A stretch of DNA of 64,000 nucleotides. Origin: Himantopus leucocephalus. Its lineage: Eukaryota; Chordata; Aves; Charadriiformes; Recurvirostridae. How positions within the stretch are numbered: the first letter of the stretch is position 1; the number at the start of each line of letters is the position of its first letter. Under the pieces are notes generated by a model. That model made no database searches and was not told the origin of the DNA. It was given only the letters and a program-made list of their open reading frames with translations. The position numbers were made by a program, and so were the translations under genes. Location of the stretch: assembly GCA_003993805.1 (NCBI GenBank), contig RSEF01000021.1:3669065-3733064 (forward strand), written 5' to 3'. Of this stretch, positions 36,001 to 64,000 are shown in pieces.

Positions 36001-38823
36001 TCACCTCAAGCAGCTTCCGTCTGATGTGGCCCGAACTCCTCTCCCAAGAAACTGGCTATTACACCCTAGAGTATGCCCCAACAGATGATCTAGCCAGGAA
36101 GAGGACAAAGCAAGTGTCTGGGGCTCACACTAGCCTCACGCTAAGCAACCTTGCACCAGAAACTACTTACGAGGTGGCACTCATTCCCGAATCCAACGTC
36201 CACTACTTCCCTCCCCAGACAACAAGGGTTACTACACTGGCAGGTAAAACGCGCGTAGTCGTGACCAAGGGGAAAGTCTCCACTGTGCTGATCCTCACAG
36301 ATACCAAGCAAACAGGAGAGCCCTTGGTCTGCATCCCACAGTCTCATGGTCTGATTGGAGGAGGCAGACGGTTGTGGTCAGGACAGAACATGATGAGCTG
36401 CTTCATGCTGGCACTCAGCTGGCAGCTCCTTCCTTAGAGAGGTGTTCTGGACTGCCCAGAACAGGGGATCAGGTCTGATGGTCATAAGATGCCCTTCCAA
36501 CCGTAAAAATCTCTGTGAATCTGGAGGAATTCCAGATTCAAGCTACCGTTCGTAGCTTGAGCAGCTGCTCTGGGAAGAAGGAGATCCCTGGCTCCTACCT
36601 GAGGCTGCAGGTGCAGCTAGAGGACGGTAATGCTCTTTGAAGTGGGTGCGTGCTGCTTCTCCAGACAGGTGGATCCACGGCTGGGGAAGGAGAGGGGGAG
36701 CACTCAGAGCAGAAGCCAGCCCCTCTCTGCAGACTGGTTATTTGGGCCACAAGAGTAACTCAGGTTTATGCTCATTCACATCTTTTTACGTTGCTTTCAG
36801 AGGAAATAAGCCCAGCTCAGGTTCTCATCTCAGAGTCTGGGCCGCACAGCTTCCACGTTAGCTGGGCTCCGACACTGGACAGCGTGATCGGCTACCAGAT
36901 CCTGTATGGACCACTCCCTGGGAACTCAGTGAAGCTGCTGGAGGTGGATGGCAAGCACAATAGCACTGTGGTGGAGAATCTGGCACCCAATACAACCTAT
37001 CTAGTGACAGTGACTGCCGTCTACAAATCGGGACAGGAGAAATCCCTGTCAGCTAAGGCATGTACTCAGGAAGGTGAGTGAGCGGCGCTCTGCTGATAGG
37101 AAACTATATGGGCACAAGGAGTCTCTTGTTTCTTGGCACAGATCGTCTGCTTCTAGGTGAAACCAGAGAACTCAGCCCAGTTACTGGGGAGGGAGGAGAG
37201 AAGGGGAAAGCTGCAGCTTCTGATGAAGAGCACTTATGCGCCATTAGGATGTAGCAGATGTATAAGGCATAGGACTAAAAGCAAACCAGACACACACAGT
37301 ATGAGTGCTATTACAGGGCGGGTGCTGCCAAGCTGCTGGTGCTGGCACAAGCAGAACGGACCTGGAGATCCCTGAATCTCCCTAAAGAAGAAAGAAAACT
37401 GCCTTTCCCTCCTAGCTCCTGGGTGTCTGTTCTTTAGTGTGATTTAGCATCAGAGGGGCGCAAATTTCACCAGCAGAAGCTTCTGCTCCGAAAAGGTACC
37501 TGTAAAGGTATTGCAGGAGGAAAAATCTGGCTTTTATTGGGACCTGGGAGTTAGGAGCTCAGAGAGTGACAGCCGCGGAGGGTGTGGGAGGTGGCCAGCC
37601 AGTGCCTAACAGTGCCAACAGAAGTATTTTGTGCTGGTAGCAGGACAAAGTTAAGGACTAATTAGGCTGAGCTCCTCCAGCATGGAGATGTTGAGTGATG
37701 GGCTATTGCGTCTCTACAGCAGAGAAAGACCAGGCTGGCTGGCAACCGCCTCTCAGCAATCCCCTCCGGAGGAACAAGGAGCTAGGCGGTAAGGACCACT
37801 CCATACCAATGGCCCACAGTAACATGAATCTTCTTTCTCTAGAGGGCTCCACAGTGAGGCACCTTCGCTTTGAAGACATGGGCCCCAACACCCTGAAAGC
37901 CTCCTGGGACTCCGCCGAGGGGAAAGTCCTTGGTTACAGAGTCAGATGCCGGCGGCAAACTGGCCCTTCATCTGTCATCAGTGTTTCGCCGCAGATCCAC
38001 AGCGTGCTCCTCACAGACCTGGCTTCAGGCACCACTAACAAAGTGTGTGTGAAGCCCGTGTACAAGAACCAGCCAGGCAAAGGGCTATGCCGCATGGTGC
38101 ACATGCAGCCAGGTGAGCTGGGGCGCAAGGCGGAATCCTGGGGCACTTTAATCAAGGAAAAATGTCCTGAAGGGAACTGAGGTGCTGGAGATCCACCACA
38201 AAGCAGCCCTCATGGCTGAAATACCCTGTGCTCATCAGCTAGCTTGCCAGTAGGGCTTCATCACAGCTACCAGCCCAAAAGGCACTGTCTAAAGACGGGC
38301 TCTTTTCCCCATTTTTAAGAGCAATACTCCTCCTAGTGGCGTTGTGTTTGCAGGCAGGAGAAAAAGTGGAGACAGTCCTGCAACTACTTTGGGTTATGAA
38401 GGGCGGGAGTACTGCTAAAAGCTGGCATGGGCATTGGAAGCGCTGTTTAAAAGTCATTTCAACCCTTGGCTACCCTTCACTTTTCAACGTGGCAGGGACA
38501 AGCTAAGTATTAAACACAGCTACTAAGGCACAACCCATCTGCTTTCCTCCTTCCACTACCCAGAAGCCACTTACTGTCATGAAACACAAAGGGATTCGTG
38601 GTAGGCTGAAGTGAAGGAAGAGCTAAAAACCAGCTGTGTGACAGTGCAGAAGCACAGCCTTTTCCCCAGCAAGAGGCTGGAGTGACAGTGAAAATGACCA
38701 CAGGGAGGAGATCTCTGATTCAAGTCAAATTCGGAGAATGGGTGGATAAAGCTGACATTATACTTTTTTGTGTTCTTCCCAGCTACAGAGGCCCAAGGAT
38801 ATAAGCACAGAGAGAGAGCATGA
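21011..38823 (+). CDS. VWA1: von Willebrand factor A domain-containing protein 1 (WARP), complete
   Basis: CDS is the join of 21011-21083, 29046-29609, 35965-36243, 36801-37073, 37843-38112 and 38783-38823: 1500 nt, 499 aa. Seen: a signal peptide (about 1-18), a VWA domain (about 35-212) with a complete MIDAS (D42-S-S44-G-S46, T115, D146), three FN3 units (213-305, 306-396, 397-486) and a 13-residue tail. All introns are phase 1 with GT-AG ends. Known: WARP is a secreted extracellular-matrix protein of cartilage pericellular matrix and of basement membranes in nerve and muscle; it binds perlecan and collagen VI, and human VWA1 loss causes a motor neuropathy/neuromyopathy. Human WARP is 445 aa with two FN3 domains, so the third is the oddity. 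Position directly upstream of ATAD3A in the same orientation matches human synteny. The exon-1 assignment rests on frame, leader sequence and donor, not on a transcript. Confidence 0.95.
22161..22204. repeat. 22-bp direct tandem duplication
   Basis: The unit AGGAACTGTTTGAGAAGTAG plus GG occurs twice in perfect tandem (22161-22182 and 22183-22204). This is a small recent duplication inside VWA1 intron 1, with no evident function. Confidence 0.95.
25040..25137 (+). mobile_element. CR1 LINE 3' fragment
   Basis: A short sense CR1 3' end: TCATCTAGTGGAAGGTGTCC, CCCGTGGCAGG, CTTCCAACTCTAACC and the terminal ATTCTATGATCCTATGAT. It sits inside VWA1 intron 1. Confidence 0.93.
29046..29609 (+). CDS. 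VWA1: VWA1 coding exon 2 (VWA domain)
   Basis: The exon is 564 nt and encodes residues 25-212, the whole von Willebrand A domain. The core strand DLLFLLDSSGS carries the DxSxS metal site. GDTNTGKAL supplies the MIDAS threonine and VLVWVTDG the second aspartate, so metal-dependent ligand binding should be intact. The stretches VTVFIVSTGRG, LELSAAAS and EKHLHFVDVDDL are hallmark WARP sequences. The acceptor is CCCCGCTAG and the donor G|GTACGG, both leaving phase 1. Confidence 0.98.
31952..32043 (+). mobile_element. CR1 LINE 3' fragment
   Basis: A short sense CR1 3' end: GAGGTGTCCCTGCCCATGGC, GGAACTAGATGATCTTCAA, CCTTCCGACCTAACCCATTC and TGTGATTCTG. It is inserted in VWA1 intron 2. Confidence 0.92.
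33278..33787 (+). mobile_element. Solo LTR of an avian endogenous retrovirus
   Basis: A roughly 510-bp element beginning TGTCCTGGTTTCAGCCGGGA and ending GGGGTTAAACCACGACA, with TG...CA termini. Internal landmarks are TTTTCAGCTTCCCATAGAAG, AATATTCCATACCACAGG, TGTCTTTATCTCAGCCCACG and a pyrimidine-rich segment. There is no internal retroviral sequence, so it is a solo LTR left by recombination. I saw no unambiguous target duplication. It is a close relative of the element at 41630-42109, in the opposite orientation. The family is ERVL-like by resemblance; the exact name was not checked. Confidence 0.88.
34060..34260. promoter_or_regulatory. CpG-rich patch in VWA1 intron 2
   Basis: A short segment dense in CG dinucleotides (for example GTCGCGGGGCTCGCGGAAGG and CTCCGAGCTCCGGCCGGG) lies between CG-poor flanks. 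It could be a small CpG island, for example an alternative VWA1 promoter or an enhancer. An open frame through it (33976-34380) has a leader-like hydrophobic stretch, but no ATG precedes that stretch. Function is inferred only from composition. Confidence 0.35.
35965..36243 (+). CDS. VWA1: VWA1 coding exon 3 (FN3 domain 1)
   Basis: The exon is 279 nt, residues 213-305. It shows the FN3 pattern: ITSSSFRLMW with the core tryptophan, GYYTLEYAP for strand C, and LAPETTYEVALIPES with the tyrosine corner. It aligns by eye with the first FN3 of human WARP (LHA.(D/E)ITSS.FRL.W). The acceptor is TTTCTCTTCCAG and the donor G|GTAAAA, phase 1 at both ends. Confidence 0.96.
36430..36530 (+). mobile_element. 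Possible degraded CR1 3' end
   Basis: The order of blocks (GGTGTTCTGGACTGCCCAG, then ATGCCCTTCCAACC, then AATCTCTGTGAATCT) resembles an old sense-oriented CR1 tail in VWA1 intron 3. It is strongly diverged, so boundaries and subfamily cannot be set. Confidence 0.45.
36801..37073 (+). CDS. VWA1: VWA1 coding exon 4 (FN3 domain 2)
   Basis: The exon is 273 nt, residues 306-396. FN3 landmarks are SFHVSWAP, GYQILYGPL and LAPNTTYLVTVTAVY, followed by SLSAKACTQEG. The same SAKACT ending closes the second FN3 of human WARP. Two N-glycosylation sequons are visible, N359-S-T and N369-T-T. The acceptor is TTGCTTTCAG and the donor G|GTGAGT, phase 1 at both ends. Confidence 0.97.
37074..37842 (+). other. 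VWA1 intron 4
   Basis: Intron between FN3 exons 2 and 3. I see nothing recognisable in it beyond the splice signals. The open frame running from 37695 into exon 5 is simply read-through of the intron. Confidence 0.8.
37843..38112 (+). CDS. VWA1: VWA1 coding exon 5 (third FN3-like domain)
   Basis: The exon is 270 nt, residues 397-486. FN3 features are LKASWDSAEG with the core tryptophan, VLGYRVRCRRQ, and LTDLASGTTNKVCVKPVY. It aligns with exon 4 along its length, but the tyrosine-corner Tyr is Asn462, and Cys432, Cys465 and Cys479 are unusual for FN3. Acceptor TTTCTCTAG and donor G|GTGAGC keep phase 1 at both ends, as for the other FN3 exons, so it inserts without a frame break. From memory, human WARP has no counterpart and goes from FN3-2 straight into a proline-rich tail. 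Confidence 0.9.
38113..38782 (+). other. VWA1 intron 5
   Basis: Intron between the third FN3 exon and the tail exon (donor GTGAGC, acceptor TGTTCTTCCCAG). Nothing else recognisable. Confidence 0.75.
38783..38823 (+). CDS. VWA1: VWA1 coding exon 6 (C-terminal tail and stop)
   Basis: One base from exon 5 plus CT gives alanine, then TEAQGYKHRERA and TGA at 38821-38823. The tail is short, hydrophilic and basic. The acceptor follows a pyrimidine-rich tract. With this exon the total CDS is exactly 1500 nt. The alternative is that exon 5 reads into intron 5 (stop at 38178-38180), which would add about 23 residues instead. Confidence 0.78.
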
Positions 38824-39180
38824 CAGACTCTGGAGTGAAGCGATTCCTGGCAGAGCAAGGAATCTCGCTTGGACAAAGACTTGGACAAAAAGGAGGGATC
38901 AGGGGAGGAAACCGGAAAGCTCACACATCATCTCCCAGCCTGCACTGTCCCTTGAGGTGTCCTGGTTGTGAAGCCTAAAGGCTGTCCTCAGCCAAGTTCT
39001 CCCAAAGCTTAAAGGTTTGGCTTGGCTGGATGGAACAACCAATCTGACTAATAGAACCCCAATCTGTACCCTCTTCTATATAAATATGCCTGACGAATAA
39101 CAAACCGAAGGCAAAGTGATGAATCCTCACTATTGCTTGCTTACTGCCCGTTCTCTATTTATTAAATGTTGATACAGTTT
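38824..39180 (+). other. VWA1: VWA1 3' UTR (inferred extent)
   Basis: Sequence after the VWA1 stop with no other feature. The first plausible polyadenylation hexamer is the common variant ATTAAA at 39161-39166, so the UTR may end around 39180-39190. No canonical AATAAA is seen nearby. The extent is an inference. Confidence 0.45.
39161..39166 (+). terminator. VWA1: Candidate VWA1 poly(A) signal (ATTAAA)
   Basis: ATTAAA lies 338 bp downstream of the stop codon and is followed within 20-30 bp by a T-rich stretch (GTTTTATTTTTG) that could act as the downstream element. This is a candidate only. Confidence 0.4.
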
Positions 39181-41629
39181 TATTTTTGCAGCTTATGAGC
39201 GTGTTCAAGACTCAGCTGTTTGCTGCCCTGGCCTTTCGTTCTGGGCACCTGCACTCAGAGAATGATTACGTGCAGCCAAATCCATTCCTGCTGGCGACAG
39301 CCATTGCAACTGATACACTTGACAAAGAGCAGCTTTCCGCCAACTCATCCAGTGTACTCAACAGGTAGCTCAAATTAGGCATCCCAAAAGCATAGCATCT
39401 CAGGGATGGAAGGGAAAAGCATTAGGAGAAAGAAGGATAAAATAATACAGAAATAGACAGTATGCAGAGGAGATCGGGTTAAAGCCATCAGGATTTCTGA
39501 GAAGAGGAAGCAAAGAGGTTGTTAACCCACTTGGCCTATGGCCAGGACATGGAGACACTTTATAAAAGACATCCTGCCTTGTTTAAAGTGCAAGGGCAGT
39601 TCAGTGTTCCCAGATGGTCTCTGGTTTATGGCAGAGCTCGGTCGGTGAACTCTGAGAAACGTAACGATAGGGCCGCGCCAGGCCAGGGCTGGTGAGCGCG
39701 GTCAGAGTGCTCTAGCAGAAAAGTTTGCCCGCTGTCTGCCTGCTGAATTCTTGAGTCTCATCAACACTCTCCCTCTGGCACTGGTGTTAAAGTCATCCGC
39801 TGCAATGACATACAGATCCCAGCTGGACTTCGAAGGGTTCAGTTCCCCCACGTCGTCTGCTTTGCGATTTGGTATCAGTCTGAGCGAGCAGGAAACTCAA
39901 AAACTTGGGAACTGGCTTCCCCAGCGGGTTAGTCTGGAGCTCTCAGCCCTCAGCTGAGCTCAAGGAGCAGCAGCGAGTCAAGAAAAGCCAGACAGCAAGA
40001 CCATCTAAAGCAGTTATTTTTGTTTCTCATCTAAATACACACCTCCAAAGAGCAGTGCAGTACTGCCCAGACTGTGGCTTACCTGCAATCAGTTTCACCA
40101 AATTGGACATGAGTTCTGCTATCAGAGACACTATATGGAGATTAATTGGTCTGTTCTGTGACTAATTATGGACAGTAAGTCTCCAGCACTATCATTCCAG
40201 GCTCTATCCTCTGCACTCTGAAAACACCTAGCACATCTTTGGTGTCTTGTCCTGGGCTTCTACCCAGCGCTAAGTGTGAGCTACACTTAAAAATCAGGTT
40301 TTTAGGGGAGAAGAGTTCTTTCCCTTTGTCCCCAGGCTTGAATTTGCTGTCACTAAGCTACTCCTTCAAAAGGGGAGCTGGAAAAAAAAATGACAATTTT
40401 AATACCTAGTGACAAAGCCACTGAAGCAGCATGGTTCCAAAATTCAGGGCTTAGGGCTGTAAAGAAATGTATATACTTTTCTGGTAACAAACACCAGCAT
40501 CAGTGGGAACACCTTCCATCAGTAACGCTTGCTCTATTTTAAATTTATTGCTTATTTATCCTGGAACTACTTTTTAAAGCTGTGCTGTGTGTTGGAGAGC
40601 CCCCATGCAGTGTCGCTCCATCCTGCAAACCCTCCATTAGCTCTGCTTGTGGACTTCTTCGACCAGCTCCTTTCGGAGCTGAGAGGAACTTTGTCACCGA
40701 CCTTGTCTCCTGAGTGCCGAATCCATCACATCTAGGTTTATGGAGCATTTGCCCTGGGCTGTCTTCTTGTACAGGAGGAAGGGATAGGAGGGAGGCGAGT
40801 CATTCATTAACTCGATAAGAAGATTTCATATGATTTGTGTTCTCCTTTGGAATGTGCATTTGTGACTGATTAGTCTTAACGGAGACTCTGTGCTGAGTGG
40901 AAGATAAAGCCTCTGGAATCTCTCATGCAATAAGATAATCTTGTTCATTCTTGCTGTAGGGCAGAAATTAATTTTGCACAACTGGCTGCATAGTTTACTA
41001 ATACATTAATGTGTCATTCCCCCCAATTGTAATGCATCCTTTTGAAGACAATTAAATATACAATACAAGAGCTATTGAATGATTACTTTGTTCTTGAAGG
41101 CAATAAGGGCAAATCTGTTAAGCGTAGCTTTTGTTCCACAGAGCGGTATGGGTTGAAAAGCTATTTGTCTCAATTTTACATAACTGAAAAGTAAGCATTC
41201 CACCCATGACTTCATAGTCTGGTTTACATGGAACTTTACTCCCAACCCCCCCAAAAAAATGTTTGAGAAATATGTAAGTAGAAATATATCAGTCTCAATA
41301 ATGTCAATAATGTAATAGACATTAATGACTTTGCCACTGTATTGGTCTTCCAAAATGTACGCATGGCACTACGGAATCACACAGCAGAGCCAGTACTGTT
41401 TTTTATTACAAGCAATGAATCTGCTAGGTCACCAACAATTGAAAAAAACAAACAAAACAAAAACCAGAGATGAGTCTGATAGAAAAATCAAGCATTCTGC
41501 AAGAACTTTTTGAGAGACTTACTCAAGTGCGCATTTGGGAAGAAACATGAACATTTGAAGAAAAAAGGACACCGGAAGGACTGCCCCTGGCCCGCTTCTG
41601 AATGCTGAAGATGATCTAGGCTGGGTTCT
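39181..41629. other. VWA1-ATAD3A intergenic region, left part
   Basis: Mostly unique DNA with no gene recognised. The segment about 40800-41300 is AT-rich and contains small direct motifs (AATAATGTCAATAATGT near 41295). No tRNA or other RNA gene was recognised. Confidence 0.6.
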
Positions 41630-42109
41630 TGCTGTGGTTTAACCCCAGCCGGCAGGTAGGACGACACAGACGCTTGTGAGGTTCTCCCCCTTCCCACCAG
41701 AAGGGCAGGGAGAAGAGGGAGAAAGGGAAAGGAAAAAAAACCCTCGTGGGCTGAGATAAAGACAGTTTGATAGACCAATAACAGAAAATGAAAATAACAA
41801 TAATAATAATAATGATGACACGAGTCACTCTCGCCGCCTGGTGAACTGGCACCTTCCCAGCAGTGATCGTGGATTTCCCCCCACCTCCTGGCCAACCCCC
41901 ATTTCCACACTGAGCATGACATCTGTGGTACTGAATATTCCACTGGCCGCTCCATTGTTCTCTCTGTGGTCCCTCTTCTATGGGAAGCTGAAAAGAGTCC
42001 TTGGAAAGTATAAACATTGCCTAGCAACAACTAAATATGTATTATTGACAGTCATCTCACAGCAGTCACTAGAAAGAAAATTAACTCTTTCCCAGCTGAA
42101 ACCAGGATA
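41630..42109 (-). mobile_element. Solo LTR, reverse orientation, with 5-bp target duplication
   Basis: On the minus strand this element begins near TATCCTGGTTTCAGCTGGGA and ends near GGGGTTAAACCACAGCA. It shares block after block with the LTR at 33278-33787, including TTTTCAGCTTCCCATAGAAG and TGTCTTTATCTCAGCCCACG. It contains a small trinucleotide run (ATAATAATAATAAT, near 41798). It is flanked by GTTCT at 41625-41629 and again at 42110-42114, a 5-bp target-site duplication, which fits an ERVL-type integrase. No internal viral genes remain. Confidence 0.92.
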
Positions 42110-42149
42110 GTTCTACACTTTTCACCGTTTCAGGCTGCAGGGATTTATA

Positions 42150-42562
42150 TAGAATCATAGAATCGTCTAGGTTGGAAGGGACCTTTAAGACCATTGAGTC
42201 CAACCGTTAACCCATCACTGCCAAACCCACCCCTAAACCGTGTCCCTCCGCACCACATCTGCCCCTCTGTTAAATCCCTCCAGGGATGGCGACTCCGTCC
42301 CTTCCCTGGGCAGCCTGTCCCAGTGCGTGACAACCATTTCAGTGAAGAACTTTTTCCTAATACCCAATCTAACCCTCCCCTGGCGCAACTTGAGGCCGTT
42401 CCGTTTTGTCCCGTCGCCTGTTCCTTGGGAGAAGAGACGGACCCCCCCCTCGCTACACCCTCCTTTCATGGACCTGCAGAGAGGGACAAGGCCTCCCCTC
42501 AGCCTCCTTTTCCCCAGGCTGAACACCCCCAGCTCCCTCAGCCACTCCTCACGAGCCTTGTG
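42150..42562 (-). mobile_element. CR1 LINE 3' fragment, antisense
   Basis: The plus strand begins ATAGAATCATAGAATCGTCT and reads AGGTTGGAAGGGACCTTTAA, then through CATCACTGCCAAACCCACC, GAAGAACTTTTTCCTAATAC and CAGGCTGAACACCCCCAGCT, which is the reverse complement of a CR1 3' end. It is the longest CR1 piece in the window and lies about 485 bp upstream of the ATAD3A start codon, ending just before the CpG island. Confidence 0.96.
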
Positions 42563-42730
42563 AGTTTTGGTGAGGTTTCCGCCTTTTACAGCCGCTTTCC
42601 TTCATTTTCCCCCTCCTCCCCTTTTCCAGCCGCTGCCGTGCGGTACAAGCCGTTTGAGCAGGAGCGGATCTGCGGGCGAAACGCACCTTTCCAGCGACCA
42701 CAGCCATTTATTTCTCCCAGTTCTCTCCTT

Positions 42731-42950
42731 AGCAACGCGGCCGCGCTCCCGTTGCTATGGCGCAGCGCCGCCCGCCCCGCTTTGTCCCTCTGCGCTGCCC
42801 GTCCCCAGCCCCCGCCGGCCCCGCCCACCCGCTCCCTTTCCAGCCAATCGAATTTCCCTCGCTGCCCGAGTCCGCCAATCAGAAGACGCCCGTCAGAGGC
42901 GGGACCGCCCCGCTGGGTGACGCACTCTGTGCGACGGCGCCCGGCCCAAT
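42731..42950 (+). promoter_or_regulatory. ATAD3A: ATAD3A proximal promoter: X-box-like repeat and three CCAAT boxes
   Basis: CCAAT occurs at 42844-42848, 42875-42879 and 42946-42950, in the same orientation as the gene, and would suit NF-Y. Upstream, AGCAACG (42731-42737) and CGTTGCT (42750-42756) form an inverted repeat, and the second arm continues as GTTGCTATGG, resembling an RFX X-box half. TGACGCA at 42918-42924 resembles a CRE/AP-1-type site. No TATA box was seen. Transcription start sites are probably between 42950 and 43040. The factor assignments are inferred from motifs. Confidence 0.6.
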
Positions 42951-43046
42951 GGCAGGCCGCCCCCGCCGTCGCCGTCGCGTAGCGCGGTGCGTTCTCCGCG
43001 TGCGTGCGTGCGTGCGTGAGCGCGTGCTGCCGGCGGCGGCGGCGTC

Positions 43047-64000
<20,954 letters not shown>

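Noticed and set aside
41488..42030. 180-codon minus-strand open frame
   Set aside because: It runs mostly through the solo LTR (41630-42109), which is non-coding.
15048..42109. Retroviral gag/pol/env coding remnants with the LTRs
   Set aside because: All three LTRs are solo or degraded. No adjacent internal viral sequence, primer-binding site or polymerase motif was seen.
42194..42982. 262-codon plus-strand open frame
   Set aside because: Its first half is antisense CR1 and its second half is promoter CpG island. It is not a coherent protein.

Overview
The window is nuclear DNA of a bird, probably outside the chicken/duck lineage. It has CR1 LINE 3' ends with the typical ATTCTATGATTCTAT-type terminus, solo LTRs of a family I recognise from many neoavian genomes, short GC-rich intergenic DNA, and two vertebrate genes in the order seen at human 1p36.33 (VWA1 followed by ATAD3, same orientation). 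Single Ns beside long homopolymers (4974, 15624, 20561) mark assembly breaks.

Layout. 1-21010: no gene recognised; CR1 3' ends (130-372, 3712-3863), one degraded LTR (about 15048-15602) and three homopolymer/N gaps. 21011-38823: VWA1 (WARP, a secreted matrix protein), reconstructed as six coding exons, all separated by phase-1 introns and adding up to exactly 1500 nt (499 aa plus stop). The tiny signal-peptide exon lies 8 kb upstream of the VWA-domain exon. Three FN3 exons follow and then a 13-residue tail exon; human WARP has two FN3 domains, so the third FN3 exon is the most interesting coding observation here. 38824-43046: VWA1 3' UTR, a reverse-oriented solo LTR with a 5-bp target duplication, an antisense CR1, and a CpG-island promoter with three CCAAT boxes. 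43047-64000: ATAD3A (mitochondrial inner-membrane AAA+ ATPase), 15 coding exons visible, 529 complete codons, running off the right edge after the start of exon 15. Every splice junction keeps frame.

The two genes are unrelated in function (extracellular matrix versus mitochondrial nucleoid, cristae and protein homeostasis). Their adjacency is conserved synteny, not an operon-like relation. VWA1 starts in ordinary DNA without a CpG island, as expected for a tissue-restricted gene. ATAD3A starts in a strong CpG island, as expected for a housekeeping gene.

I found no CRISPR, plasmid, phage or other prokaryotic-type system, and no convincing undescribed system. The points worth following are the third FN3 domain of VWA1 (which lacks the usual tyrosine corner), a CpG-rich patch in VWA1 intron 2, an inverted pair of related LTRs flanking the 3' half of VWA1, overlapping splice donors at ATAD3A exon 1, and a few open or oddly composed stretches that I could not identify.
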